Positions 24,757 to 35,736 of a stretch of 64,000 nt of DNA are shown here, piece after piece. The position numbers and the translations under genes are program-made. How positions within the stretch are numbered: the first letter of the stretch is position 1; the number at the start of each line of letters is the position of its first letter. Origin of the DNA: Beauveria sp. NWAFU-1 (taxonomy: Eukaryota; Ascomycota; Sordariomycetes; Hypocreales; Cordycipitaceae); contig JANBXD010000003.1 in NCBI GenBank assembly GCA_024472245.1, forward strand, positions 3,720,001-3,784,000, given 5' to 3'. A model generated the notes under the pieces. It searched no databases and was not told where the DNA came from. It saw only the letters and a program-made list of their open reading frames with translations.

Positions 24757-26023
24757 ATGGCTCCCGCCGCCGTCAGCCCCAACCCTGGCCATATGCGCTT
24801 CATTCCCTTCACCTACGACCCCGCCGATTCCCAGGCTTCCGCCCTCAAGCTCATCCACGCCATTGCGCCGCACTGGGCCAATGATGATCATGTCGAATTT
24901 GTCCGCTTCACAGACGGCATAACAAACACCCTTCTCAAGGCCGTCAACCGCCGTCCAGGCCTGTCCCATGCTGACATCGATCGCGAGGCCATACTACTCC
25001 GCGCCTACGGCAACGGCACCGACATTCTCATTGATCGCGAGCGCGAGGCCGCCAACCACGAGCTGCTCATGAAGTACAACCTCGCCCCCGCTCTTCTTGC
25101 CCGTTTTGCCAACGGCATGCTTTATCGCTTCATCCCCGGAAGCGTCGCGCAACCCAGGGATCTGCCCGATCGCGTTCTCAGTAAAGCCATTGCACGTCGT
25201 CTGGCGCAATGGCACGCCACAGTTCCTTGCCTGCCCGACATTAGAAACCCTGCCACCAGCATTGAATTGACCGGCAACTCTAACAAGGCCAGAATAGCCA
25301 ACGCCGCGCCGGGAAAGCCTACTCCCAATTTGTGGTCGACAATTCAGAAATGGATACTTGCCCTGCCCGTCGACACTGATGCCGAGCGCGAGCGCCAGAG
25401 CAAGCTGCAAAAAGAGCTGCAGCTTCTCGTCCAGCAACTCAGCCAACGTCCAGGATTTGGGCAGAATGGTGTAAGTGTTGCCATTTCTGCCGTGTGAATT
25501 GTGACGACTAACTTTGGCATAGCTTGTTTTTGCGCACTGCGATCTGTTGAGCGCCAATGTCATCATGCACAACGACGATAATAAGCCTTTCTCCGTCAGC
25601 TTCATTGACTACGAATACGGCACGCCCTCTCCCGCCGCTTTTGATATTGCCAATCACTTCGCCGAATGGGCTGGGTATGACTGTGACTACGCTGCAATTC
25701 CTAAACGCAGCCAGCGTCTTGCCTTTGTGCGTGAATACATCGAGACTTACGCTCAGCTTTCAGGCGCAGGCGAAAACTTCAACATTGAGCGTGAGACGAC
25801 CAAGATGATGCAGGATGTCGACGACTTCCGCGGTGTCCCGGGCTTCTACTGGGGTATTTGGTCCTCGATCCAGGCCACTATATCCAAGATCGATTTCGAC
25901 TATGCCTCCTACGCAGAGTTACGTCTAGGTGAATACTGGGCATGCAAGTCCGAGCAAGACGGCTCGCGCGAGGCTTCAGGCAAGGGTATGCCTGTGCGCG
26001 AGATGGCGTGGGCAAGCGAGTAA
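24757..26023 (+). CDS. EKI1: Ethanolamine kinase
   Basis: Phosphorylates ethanolamine with ATP, the first step of the CDP-ethanolamine (Kennedy) route to phosphatidylethanolamine in the cytosol. Two exons, 24757-25470 and 25523-26023. The 52-base phase-0 intron has donor GTAAGT, branch CTAAC and acceptor ATAG. The product is 404 residues, usual for the family. The N-lobe has FTDGITN (about 48-54) and a YGNGTD...DRE segment, both typical of ethanolamine rather than choline kinases. The C-lobe has the phosphotransferase box HCDLLSAN (243-250), then FIDYEY with the metal-binding Asp (267) and AFDIANHF (277-284). The start has a good context (AAGCCATGGC). The gene stands alone on this strand, with SEC9 1.3 kb downstream. 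Confidence 0.95.
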
Positions 26024-27333
26024 AGGTTGGAAGAATATGACAAGTCGACAGCGGCGAACAGAATAACATGCGTATGAGCTCCCTTTAGCATAGGTCTTTC
26101 TTCTATGGGGCACGATTGCGGCTACTCACCACCAGCATACATACATTTGCTGCGGCGACCCTTGCCAGTCACGCCAGGCAGGGCACCTTCTCGCTGCTGG
26201 CTGGGACGTCTTTTCCATTCATTGTAGTATCGGCGGCCTTACTTCTTTGCTTTTACTTTCGTCGTGCTCGCATGGTCTAAGAGAAGGTCTTGACCCAAAT
26301 CACGTTCGTTGGCCACGCTGAGCGGATTTTTGTTATCTACATTTCTCACATGTCTCCCGCAACAAGGCGCAACGGCGTACGTTTATGTATATATTAGGGC
26401 GGATGAAATCGTCTCACGGGATGATGACGGCACATGCGGGAGGCGGGAGCGAGGAGTTCTCATTAAACATAACAAGAAACAAAATACTCTCGCAAATGAA
26501 TTTACACATCAGACTGAACGGAGAGCATTCTCCAATAATGATTCATTCCGAAGTATGGGCGTCACACAAGGGTAAACTTTTACACTGACGATGCTTTATA
26601 CCGAAGATTGCCCTTCATTTTCCATTTCACGAATATATTTGTCTCTAGGCCGAGCACGGGTGCTAAAGTCAAACGCGGCACCGCCAGTTTGCCCGAAATG
26701 ATCAATGAGGGATGGATGAACGAATTTACTGTCGTTGTCCAAATATGGCGATGCTTACATGGCCAAGGCGAGAATGAGTCATGATTTGTCCACGCAACTT
26801 GAACTGTCCGCTTCTCACTCATTACAATGATACCAGGAAGACAAAATTCTCTCCAGAATGCTTCGTCGCGGGCGACGCACCGAAGGTAAAAACATCATCT
26901 ATTTCTGCGTCATACTGTAAAGGATGCTAATAGTGATCTGATGCGTAGTTCCACACCGTTTTAGAAAGATTCCTAGCTTGTTTTTCAGATTGCTGCCTGC
27001 TGGTGATGAAACGTAAGAGACAGCTGGCAAGGAGGCTTGCCCCTGGGTGCCCACTGCCCAGGCACCAGGCGGGAGGTACCTTGGTACCCCACCTACCTGT
27101 GATCTTATTCGTACGAAGTTACAACTCCTGCCCCACTGTTGGCTCCAAACCCAGAATTTTGGTAGGCGCCTGATACTCTCTCTGGTCGTGCACTGCCATC
27201 ACTCAAGCAAGCCTCCTTACCACTTTTACCTCCTTCATCTCATGTAATATTCTCTCTTCCGTTTCGGGCTTCCTCGTCTAGGCCCTAATTCTCGGTTACG
27301 AAAACAGCGAATACAACAGCCAACAAAGATACT
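26024..27333 (+). other. Intergenic region EKI1-SEC9
   Basis: 1.3 kb of normal composition holding the EKI1 3' end and the SEC9 promoter. Short frames under 90 codons occur on both strands and none has recognisable features. The last 150 bases are CT-rich (CTTTTACCTCCTTC), as in other leaders of this window. Confidence 0.45.
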
Positions 27334-28670
27334 ATGAAGAAGTTTGGTTTCGGAAAGAAAGGCAGCGACGATGGTGATGACGCCAGTCGCAACGCTCTCT
27401 TTGGCGGTCGCAAGAAAGGGTCGGCTGGAGCTGCCCCATCCGACAATCCGTACGCACAGCAAGGCGCCCAGGGCGCCACTGACCCGTACGCTGATTCCGC
27501 AAAGTATGCGAACGTAACACCCTACCAACAAGCTCGTACCCAGCTGAGGGCTGGTGCACCAGGTGGTGTGCCTGGCACTGGACAACAGGACCCCTCAGGC
27601 CGTGCTGGCGTCCACGGAGGATACAGCTCCGATAAGTATGGGTCTGGAGGTGGTTATGGCTCAAGCACATACGAAAACAATGCCATGGCGGATCGACATA
27701 GCGCTTCAACCGCCGGTGCTAGAGGGCCCGGCGGTTATGGTGGCTTTGGACGGAACGTCCAAGATGAGCAAGACAGCAACAGGGACGCTCTTCTTGGTGG
27801 TGCCCAGGAAAGACATGTCCAGAGACAGCAAGCAACCGCGGCTAGCGGTAGCTATGGACAGAGTGGCGCATCTACTGCTGCGCAAGATAGTTATGGAGGG
27901 TACGGTGACCAGCGAGAAATGACAGCAGAAGAACAAGACGAAGTCGAAACGCAAGCGATCCTTGCTGAAAAACGCCAATTGCAGCAAGAGAGCTCCTCAT
28001 CAGTCTCGCGCTCCGTCCAGATGGCCAGACAAGCGAATGAGGTTGGCCGTGCTACACTCGCGCGCCTCGGGGCTCAGGGCGAACGACTGCACAACACTGA
28101 AAAGAACCTGGATCTTGCTGCGAACCAGAACAAGATTGCACAAGATAGAGCTGCGGAACTGAAAACTCTGAACAGAAGCATGTTTGCCGTTCACGTCTCC
28201 AACCCGTTCACATCGAAACAGCGCCAGCAAAAGGCGGACGACGAAGTCATGAACCGTCATCGATCCGAACGTGAACAGAGAGAGGCCACCCGACGCGAGG
28301 GCTTCTCTGCCAATCAGCGCATGGAGTCCAACTTTCACGATATCAGTGCCATCGGTGGCGCTAGATCCCAGCAGCGTACCAAGAAAGACTATGGCAAATT
28401 CAATCTGGAAGACGAAGAGGGCGCGGATGAGCTCGAAGACCAGATTGACGATGGTATCAACGAGCTGGAGGGGCAGGTCTCCATGATGAACATGGTCGGG
28501 CGAGCTATTGGGAAGGAGGTAGACTCGCAGAACAAACAAATCGACAGAATTATGACAAAGGTCAGTTACTTGGGCACAACCTTATATACATTACTAATTT
28601 TCGGCCCCAGAGCGATGCTGTAGACGATGCTACTCGCATGAATCGTGAGAGATTAGCCCGCATCAAATGA
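27334..28670 (+). CDS. SEC9: t-SNARE Sec9 (SNAP-25 family)
   Basis: Qb/Qc SNARE that pairs with syntaxin (Sso) and synaptobrevin (Snc) to fuse secretory vesicles with the plasma membrane. Exons are 27334-28560 and 28611-28670; the 50-base phase-0 intron has donor GTCAGT and acceptor CCAG. Without this splice the SNARE motif would be cut off. The product is 428 residues. The N-terminal ~195 residues are Gly/Tyr/Ser-rich and disordered, with NPY repeats. The Qb helix covers about 205-275, with zero-layer Gln248. The Qc helix covers about 365-425, with zero-layer Gln399 and the typical DSQNKQIDRIM run. No membrane span or Cys-rich palmitoylation loop is present, as in yeast Sec9. The last 19 codons form a separate exon. 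Confidence 0.95.
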
Positions 28671-29229
28671 GTTACGGCGCTCCCAGCTATAGTACATACC
28701 ATTGGTATATTTCCAAGCGCGGCATTGGCTGCCTAGTTTGATCTCCGATATCGTATTGCTTTATCACAGATGATGGACAACTACTGTCGTTGCGAACTTT
28801 ATGCAGTTGCGAATTTGGTCTAATATCAAGACAAATTTTGCCTATTCTTTATGTTGAATGCATGAATGCTCTCGTAGGTGAATGTCTTGAGGCTATTTCG
28901 AGCGAGCTTAACAGCATACGCAAGGCTTAAGCCATATCAGCTACAGCGCCAGCAAGATTAAAAAGTGTTACAGCTTTAACAAGGCCGTGCATTATACAAA
29001 TGAAAGAAACAGAGGGGGCGAAACTTTTTTGAAATTTCCCCACTCACGGCCTTGAATCCATTGAGCTCCCTTGACGCGTATTTATGTTAATTATGTCACA
29101 TCGCCAATGTCTCTTGCTCCACAAGTCGTAATACCCACAAAAAATACAGACATCAACCAAAGCCAGGCACAGCCAAGGCATGAAATTTACATACCTTGGT
29201 CCGTTTCCTGATATTCAACAGCCGTTATT
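28671..29229 (+). other. Intergenic region SEC9-DHR2
   Basis: 560 bases of normal composition. They carry the SEC9 3' end and the helicase promoter. No gene or repeat is seen. Confidence 0.45.
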
Positions 29230-31557
29230 ATGGCATCTGCTAAAGACGGCAGCCGACCTGCCATAAAGCGAAAGACTGAACGGGGTCTAAATACAATCAC
29301 CTATGGCGGCAAGACGATCTCCTTGAATGGATACTTGTGTCCATCACAATCAACATCTGCGAAGCCTGTTACCAAGCCTGACATCACAAATGACAAGATA
29401 AACGCGACAAATCAGCCTAATGCAAGAATCGGAGAAGTTCAGTACAAATGGAATGCGAGTATTGAACCAAAAGACCGGAAATCAAATAATCGAGAACGCA
29501 GCGATGTTAGCGGAGGACTACTACAAGTCAGGAAAGCTCTTCCCATCTGGCGGCATAGGGCAGATATCCAGGAACCTCTACGCGGACCAAAAAACAATGT
29601 CCTCGTTTTGGTCAGTGAGACTGGTTCTGGTAAAAGTACTCAAGTGCCTCAGTTCCTGGCCGAAGAGCCCTGGTGCAGGCGCCAAAAAGTCAAACTGGCA
29701 GGCTCCTCAGACGAAGTTTATGTGGGTGGCATGGTCGCCATCACACAGCCAAGACGAGTCGCCGCTACAACTCTGGCACATCGCGTGGCCCAAGAAGCAG
29801 GAACACCACTGGGAAAGGGAAGAAGAGATGGCAAAGTTGGATACTCTGTCCGATTCGACCACCAAGTACCCAAAGGCGCCAAGATCAAATTTCTCACTGA
29901 GGGAACACTACTTCAGGAACTTCTGCGCGATCCATATCTGAGACAATACAGTGCTGTCATTGTTGATGAAATTCACGAACGCAGTTTAGATGCTGATCTT
30001 TTGGTTGGCTTCCTGAAGCAAATATTGATTGCAGGCCCAAAGCACCGTGGCGGGGTTCCCCTCAAAGTAGTCATCATGAGTGCTACCGCCAATGTCGAAG
30101 CCATCAAAGAGTTTTTTGATGATAAGGAAATTTTGCAGCACAATCACACAGATGCTGCTGTTTTACGCATCGAGGGCCGGCAATTTCCTGTAGCGGTTCA
30201 GCATGAATCCCGACCAGTTGCCGATCTGCAAGACGCACTTTTGAAACGAATTCTCAGAATACATACGGAAGAGCCGCTTCCCGGTGATATTCTGGCATTT
30301 TTGACGGGACAAGAGGAGATTAAAGTAGCCCAGAAGGTGATCGAGGAATACTCAACCAGCCTGGCATCGAACGTGCCAAAACTTAAAGCTGTACCGCTTT
30401 ACGGCCAGCTGTCGATTGAAGCACAGAGCGAGGCTTTTGTTCCCTTGAAAACAAGATTTACACGAAAGGTCGTGCTCGCGACGAATATCGCAGAAACTTC
30501 GGTCACGGTCCCAGGTGTTCGGTATGTGGTAGACGGTGGCAAAGCCAAGATCAAGCAGTTCCGCCCAAGACTGGGTATGGAGTCGCTGCTCGCTAAGCCC
30601 ATTTCCAAATCGTCGGCAATACAAAGAACAGGTCGTGCAGGTCGTGAAGGGCCCGGAAAATGCTACCGCCTCTACACAGAGCCGAGCTTCAATTCATTGC
30701 TATCGGCTGAACTCCCAGAAATCCTACGCAATGATGCTCTCGGCGCAATTCTCATGATGAAGGCTCGCGGGATTCGGGATGTACTATCTTTTCCCCTCAT
30801 GGATGCTCCCGAAACCGAAGCGATCGAACGTGCGCTAGTGCATCTTCATTTTCTCGGAGCCTTAAACGACGATGGGAGTATTACTAGTGTTGGAGAGACC
30901 ATGGCAAAGTTCCCCCTCGCCGCACCTCTGAGCGCGGTTCTTCTTGCTGCTGCCAAACCGGAATACGACTGCGTACTGGAGGCAATCGATATTATTTCTT
31001 GCATCACCGCCGGTGAGGATATTTTCCTGGCTGTGCACTTGGAAGAAGGTCAGGAAGCGGTCGAGGAATCTCGAAAGGAGTTTCAACGACGCGAAGGAGA
31101 TATCATTACATATCTCACTGCTATGCAGCAATACACAGCCGAAAATGCCGACCGAAATGAGTGGTGTCAGAAGCGAAAGCTCAATATACGCACGATGAAG
31201 CAAGCTCTGAACATTCGAAGACAGCTACGTGGCATGTGCGTCAAGGAGAAGCTGCTCAGGGAGACGCCTCCGGGCGACCCGCAGCCGTTCGCTCCAGTAT
31301 CCCCCCAGCGTGCTGAAGCGTTGCTCAAGTGCTTTCTTCGTGGGTTCGCAATGAAGACGGCTATGCTAGCGCCGGATGCCAGTTATGTGACTTGCCAGGG
31401 TAAGCATGTCGTGGCAATCCACCCGGCAAGCGTACTGCACGGGCGAAAGGTGGAAGCCATCATGTTCCTTGAGCATGTGTACACCAATAAGAACTACGCG
31501 AAAAAAGTCAGCGCAATTCGGGCCACATGGATTGTCGAGGCACTAGAATGCAGATAA
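29230..31557 (+). CDS. DHR2: DEAH-family RNA helicase, Dhr2-like
   Basis: Single-exon gene for a 775-residue ATP-dependent RNA helicase. By length and overall pattern it fits Dhr2, the nucleolar DEAH helicase needed for early 18S rRNA processing. Motif I is SETGSGKSTQ (129-138), Ia is TQPRRVAA (172-179), II is DEIH (246-249) rather than DEAH, III is SAT (284-286), and VI is QRTGRAGRE (465-473). The winged-helix/ratchet and OB-fold regions follow to the C-terminus. The N-terminal extension is only about 100 residues, which argues against Prp2, Prp16 and Prp22. Prp43 is close in length but has a different N-terminus. The assignment within the DEAH group is inference; family membership is certain. 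Confidence 0.88.
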   Translation: MASAKDGSRPAIKRKTERGLNTITYGGKTISLNGYLCPSQSTSAKPVTKPDITNDKINATNQPNARIGEVQYKWNASIEPKDRKSNNRERSDVSGGLLQVRKALPIWRHRADIQEPLRGPKNNVLVLVSETGSGKSTQVPQFLAEEPWCRRQKVKLAGSSDEVYVGGMVAITQPRRVAATTLAHRVAQEAGTPLGKGRRDGKVGYSVRFDHQVPKGAKIKFLTEGTLLQELLRDPYLRQYSAVIVDEIHERSLDADLLVGFLKQILIAGPKHRGGVPLKVVIMSATANVEAIKEFFDDKEILQHNHTDAAVLRIEGRQFPVAVQHESRPVADLQDALLKRILRIHTEEPLPGDILAFLTGQEEIKVAQKVIEEYSTSLASNVPKLKAVPLYGQLSIEAQSEAFVPLKTRFTRKVVLATNIAETSVTVPGVRYVVDGGKAKIKQFRPRLGMESLLAKPISKSSAIQRTGRAGREGPGKCYRLYTEPSFNSLLSAELPEILRNDALGAILMMKARGIRDVLSFPLMDAPETEAIERALVHLHFLGALNDDGSITSVGETMAKFPLAAPLSAVLLAAAKPEYDCVLEAIDIISCITAGEDIFLAVHLEEGQEAVEESRKEFQRREGDIITYLTAMQQYTAENADRNEWCQKRKLNIRTMKQALNIRRQLRGMCVKEKLLRETPPGDPQPFAPVSPQRAEALLKCFLRGFAMKTAMLAPDASYVTCQGKHVVAIHPASVLHGRKVEAIMFLEHVYTNKNYAKKVSAIRATWIVEALECR

Positions 31558-31650
31558 AGGGAATGAGGAGGACGAGGAAGATAGGCAGTCTAGTTCAGTA
31601 AATGATGTCCAAGAGTGTCTCAGCCTAATAGAATCATCTGTTTTCCCTAC

Positions 31651-32084
31651 CTACTCGCCCTTGCGATGCTTCTCTATGGATTGCATTAGGTCGTAGAGCT
31701 GATAGACTTGCTCGTCGCTCAATTTTGCCAACTTGCCCTCATCAATCTTGTCGCCAATCCACGCGTCTCCCTCGATCTTTTGCGCATACATTTGCCACTC
31801 CGTCAAGAAGCCAATCTTTAGAATGATCGTCAACATACCCCATCTACCAGGCTGCGGTCATGTCAACTTACCAGATGCGCTGGATTGTCAACTTTGCGGT
31901 GTGCCCGAAACTCGGCCCTGATGTACTCATCGCCCAAAACGCGCATCTCTGCTGGAAGAAACTTGCGATGTGCGCGCAGTAGGCGTCGATATAATGGAAT
32001 CGGTGGCAGCAAGGCCATAGCATTAGGGCGAAACCCCTTATGCGTGGACGCGGCTTTGGCGAGCCTGGCCAATGACAGATGCAT
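31651..32084 (-). CDS. SDH7: Succinate dehydrogenase assembly factor 3 (ACN9/SDHAF3)
   Basis: Small mitochondrial LYR-family protein that helps mature the iron-sulfur subunit Sdh2 of complex II. Minus-strand exons are 32084-31872 and 31815-31651. The 56-base phase-0 intron has donor GTAAGT and acceptor AAAG. The product is 125 residues, the normal size. The N-terminus (MHLSLARLAKAA...) is basic and Ser/Ala/Leu-rich, as in a matrix targeting peptide. The LYR tripeptide (31-33) is followed by RRLLRAHR and the GDEYIRAEFRAH segment. Exon 2 begins exactly at IGFLTEWQMYAQ, conserved in the family. It ends 93 bases from the helicase stop (convergent) and is divergent from HPM1. Confidence 0.93.
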
Positions 32085-32478
32085 GGTAATAATTGCTAAC
32101 TGCTCTATTCAATGGGGATATGGCATAGAGGAACGGATAGACGGGAGGCGATGCAATACGAGAGCATGCACCCTGCAGCGCGAGCGAGTCGTAGAAGCCG
32201 TAGAATCGCAGGGTTTTGCTGTAATTTATAGGTATCGGACGTCGTTAAAGTCGAGTCAGAGATGACGTTTGCATGGACAAGTATCAAGAGAAGCCTTCCC
32301 AGCTGGTGGTACCCAGCTACCTAGGCAACTAGGCAATATCGTGCAGCGGCTCGAGCCCGAGTTTTCGGCCCCACAGCAGAACCGCATCTTAGGCTTTTTC
32401 AAGGCACTTGAATGTCTTGACATTTCCAGTACGTTCATATTGGGAGGAGAATCTCTGAAACCTGTGAGAAAATACGGC
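32085..32478. promoter_or_regulatory. Divergent promoter SDH7/HPM1
   Basis: A 394-base gap between two divergent start codons, probably a shared bidirectional promoter. The HPM1 frame stays open upstream for 70 codons but has no ATG there, so this part is taken as leader rather than coding. Confidence 0.55.
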
Positions 32479-33703
32479 ATGGCATTCTCATTTGGCTTTG
32501 CTGGAGATGATATAGATGCCTCCAACGATGCCGAGACTCAGCAGCCCGCTGCTCCCACCATCACACCTGCGCAAGCCGGCGCATTCCCTATCGCGGGCAA
32601 GCCTCAACTAACTGCCACACGCCATGACCTCTCCCAGATGCTCGCTGTGATGCCTTCGAAAATTGCATACAGCTTGCTGGACGTGGCCCTTGACGACGGA
32701 TGTGTCGTGCAGCTGCCCCGTCGCGAACTCTGGGATGTGCGGGTGCAGCTCATGGCAGAGGAAGATGAAGAGAAGAACGCAGAGCATGGCGTCAACGCGG
32801 ATGGTTCCGGCCTGGGCACACATGATGTCAAGACAGGGGTATACGAAGGAGGATTCAAGAGCTGGGAGAGTAGTGTGGACTTGGTAAAGGTCCTGGCTGC
32901 GCAGGGTAAAGTCTCTGCTGCCGAGCAGCTGCCCATGAGAATTATAGAGGTACGTCGTATTAGCCAAGAGGTCAATACCTTCTCACACACCCTGAGATTT
33001 CCTACGATTATACGGCTGAATAGATCTGACATATCCTCAGCTTGGCTGTGGAACCGCATTGCCATCCATATCCCTCTTTCAATGGACATTAGAAGCCGCC
33101 ATGTCAAGCGTCGCCAGAACGCGCCATCCAACATCCTTCATCGTAGCAGACTACAATCCTACAGTATTACAGCTTGTCACATTGCCCAACTTTATTCTCG
33201 CATGGGCCCTTTCTTGCCGTGAGCACACACCTGCTCTAATCAACGCCTTCTCCCTTGACGGTGAGCTCGAGCTACTCCCAGAAGTCGTTGCGGCGTTCCA
33301 GTCGCATCTTGTCGCCAATCGAATCTCTCTCACATTCATCTCCGGCGCATGGTCCCCCAGATTCGTCGAGCTCGTGTATAACGGCATCCCCAATGATGCG
33401 ACAGACTCTGGCGCAGCCGCCGTCACACTACTACTCGGGGCAGAAACAATTTACTCGCCGTTTGCGCTTCAGGCATATACGGAAGCCACATTCTCTATAC
33501 TGCAACGAGAAGCCGCATTATATAGCACCTCGCCGGCAGTAGCTCTGGTAGCGGCCAAGAAACTGTACTTTGGTGTTGGAGGCTCCCTAGATGATTTTGT
33601 TGACCAAGCTCGCGGTCGTGGAGGCGATGTCACAGTCTTGCGCGAGGAAACAGACGGTGTGCGACGCGGTGTAGTCAAGTGCACTTTACAAGCCAGAGCA
33701 TGA
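32479..33703 (+). CDS. HPM1: Protein-histidine N-methyltransferase (Hpm1/METTL18)
   Basis: SAM-dependent seven-beta-strand methyltransferase. The yeast enzyme methylates a histidine of ribosomal protein Rpl3. Exons are 32479-32949 and 33041-33703; the 91-base phase-0 intron has donor GTACGT, branch CTGAC and acceptor TCAG. The product is 377 residues. The ATG at 32479 (MAFSFGF) is the first in frame and gives the family's usual N-terminus. The diagnostic GVYEGGFKSWE segment lies before the intron. The SAM-binding LGCGTALPS (motif I) is restored exactly by the splice, followed by the VADYN acidic loop and TLPN. The 3' end converges on the ING gene, leaving 166 bases between the two stop codons. 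Confidence 0.94.
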
Positions 33704-33869
33704 CCTCTCAAGACGATAAATATCAGGAGGGGCTTTGCAGGCAAAGGGTGTCAATTTGAAAATGATTGAACGCCATGCTAGAAGACATGGTTAGGGTATC
33801 TTGGTAAAAAATAACAACGCCGGATATCTGATTTCCAATCAATGTCGCGATACAGATCTCCAACACTAA
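33704..33869. terminator. Shared 3' region of two convergent genes
   Basis: Only 166 bases separate the stop codons of HPM1 (+) and the ING gene (-), so their 3' ends or transcripts probably overlap. No specific processing signal can be singled out. Confidence 0.35.
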
Positions 33870-35204
33870 TCATTTCGCTTTCTTTTGCAGCTTTTCTGAG
33901 CATACAGGGCAATACCAAGTACCATTTGGCTCGCTCTTGAGGCCCACACAGGACCAATGGAACCACTCGTACGGACAATTGTCGTTGTCGCACGCAACCA
34001 TGTCACCGTAGCTAACATTGTGGCACAAGCAGTACTTCTTGTCATCACCACCTTCCTCTTCTTCTTCCTCGTCATCTTCATCGGCATCGCGGATCGCTTC
34101 GTCACCGTCACCGTCGTGGTCATCAGCCACAGATCCGGAACGACGGGCGGCATCATCCCCGCTACCACTCTCAGCCTCCGACAGGTCGCTGTCTGCCGTG
34201 GAAACCGGCGAGTTCCTAGCAGAGGCCTTCTTGACGCGAGACAACTTCGATTTATGTGGAGGCTTCTTGCGATTCGGCGCAGCCGGTGTGCCTCGCCGAC
34301 TGCCTGGCCCATTTCCTAACTTGGTGGTTGTGGCCCTCGGGCCGACACTGCCAGCTCTCATAGCTATATTAGAGCCACTTGCAGTGCTACTCTTCGGCGT
34401 TCCCGGGCCCAGAGACGAATGCCGCGCAAGACCGCTCGATGTAGTTGGCGCAGTACCTGTTCCGGGGGCTGCCCTGGGCCCTCGCTTGGTAGCTGGTCCC
34501 GCAGAACTTTCTCTGTGTCGATTCATTATCATGCTCGCAGCTGGGGTTGCCGGCGCCGAAGCTGCATGTGGTTGCTTAGGTTGTTGTTGCTGCGGCTGTT
34601 GCTGTGGTGTCTGGGCTTGACGAATATGTGGATGTGTGGGTAATCGAGCCAACGCTGGATTGGGGCCGGTGTTGATAGGAGCGAGTGTCGGACCGGCTGT
34701 CATGCTTGAGGGGTTGCTGGTGCGAATGGAAGGCGCCGCAATGTTGGCTGCACTGGGACGCAATAGAGAGGGGACCTCGTCGGGGTCGGTGAAACCAGGC
34801 TCAGCACGGTCGTATAGTATTTTAATTTGTATATCGAGACTGCGCAGATGTTTGTCCATGGTGAGCCGTAACTTGCGTGCCATGTCGATCTTCTCCTGAG
34901 CAAATCGATCGGCTTTCGCATAATATTCTCGAATCTGGGAGCGCAACAAGTCCTCCCTGGGGTTCGGTTCATGGCTGCCATTGGTTTTGATCCATTTCTG
35001 GATCTTAGCATCGCGGTCTTCGATCATGCGGACGCATTCATTGTATTGTCGATCTTTATCGGCGATTTCGTCTTGCATGAAACGAATCTCCTCGGGGAGG
35101 TTCTGAACGCGATTGATCCAATCATCGAGTATCAGACTCGGGTCGAGGGGCTCGGCTTGAGGCATCCTCTTGACAAATTCGATAGACAAGTCGTCTCTAG
35201 GCAT
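33870..35204 (-). CDS. YNG2: ING-family PHD-finger protein, Yng2-like
   Basis: Chromatin reader predicted to belong to the NuA4 histone acetyltransferase. One exon, 444 residues. The ATG at 35204 is the first in frame; upstream the frame starts only at TTG. The N-terminal ING helical domain (about 20-135, LDPSLILDDWI...NLPEEIRFMQDEI) resembles yeast Yng2. The long middle (about 150-385) is Pro/Ser/Thr-rich with a Gln run and an acidic stretch. The C-terminal PHD has the full C4-H-C3 set (C392, C394, C405, C410, H416, C419, C432, C435). Tyr391 and Trp414 sit where ING proteins cage trimethyl-Lys4 of histone H3. At 444 residues it is longer than yeast Yng2 because of the linker. Pho23 or Yng1 type is the alternative. 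Confidence 0.88.
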   Translation of the reverse strand: MPRDDLSIEFVKRMPQAEPLDPSLILDDWINRVQNLPEEIRFMQDEIADKDRQYNECVRMIEDRDAKIQKWIKTNGSHEPNPREDLLRSQIREYYAKADRFAQEKIDMARKLRLTMDKHLRSLDIQIKILYDRAEPGFTDPDEVPSLLRPSAANIAAPSIRTSNPSSMTAGPTLAPINTGPNPALARLPTHPHIRQAQTPQQQPQQQQPKQPHAASAPATPAASMIMNRHRESSAGPATKRGPRAAPGTGTAPTTSSGLARHSSLGPGTPKSSTASGSNIAMRAGSVGPRATTTKLGNGPGSRRGTPAAPNRKKPPHKSKLSRVKKASARNSPVSTADSDLSEAESGSGDDAARRSGSVADDHDGDGDEAIRDADEDDEEEEEEGGDDKKYCLCHNVSYGDMVACDNDNCPYEWFHWSCVGLKSEPNGTWYCPVCSEKLQKKAK

Positions 35205-35736
35205 TGTTAACAGTCTGGCGACGAGATGGCTTCCTAGGCAAGAAATAGGATGCAGGTGGCGCAAGCCCTGCTATGTGTGCTAACAGCACGTGGATACAAA
35301 GCCGCAAAGCTCGAGTATGGCACTACACAAGGTTGGGATATATGAATGACCAAGGGAATAGGGAGGAGCAACGGAGAAGGAAAAGTAGGCCAAGCAGATC
35401 CTGACTAATAGATAACAAGATACAGGACTGGAATCCAAATGCCTTGGGACCACTAAAAGCAGGTGTAGCCAGACGGCTGCATTCACATTACTGTGGAACC
35501 CACTCAACCACTCCAAACACACCGTGGCTCGTATATGTATTATGTCAGCTTTTTAGGTCCTCACAATTTGGCGGGTGATCTAGCCCTCTCCCCCGCTGGC
35601 TAGATCCCCTTGAGTCGCGATAACGAGTGATCTCTTTTTCCTTATGTCCTTCTTTTGGAGAGTGAGCCTTCTTTCTAGCTAATTATAGAGGCTAACTAGG
35701 GTACCCCTAGTAGCTATTCGCTAGTAAGGGGAGTGC
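35205..35736 (-). promoter_or_regulatory. Upstream region of the ING gene, with hairpin
   Basis: Normal composition to about 35.66 kb, then gradually AT-richer. An inverted pair, GATCTAGCC and GGCTAGATC (about 35597-35626), frames a C-rich loop of 12 bases just at the change in composition. No gene is seen. Confidence 0.4.

Noticed and set aside
24994..25605. 203-codon minus-strand frame over EKI1
   Set aside because: Antisense to conserved kinase exons and crosses the intron; no domain.
28000..28539. 179-codon minus-strand frame over SEC9
   Set aside because: Antisense to the SNARE helices; no independent support.
32269..32478. 70-residue N-terminal extension of HPM1
   Set aside because: No ATG in that stretch (the frame opens at TTG), and the family N-terminus MAFSFGF begins at 32479.
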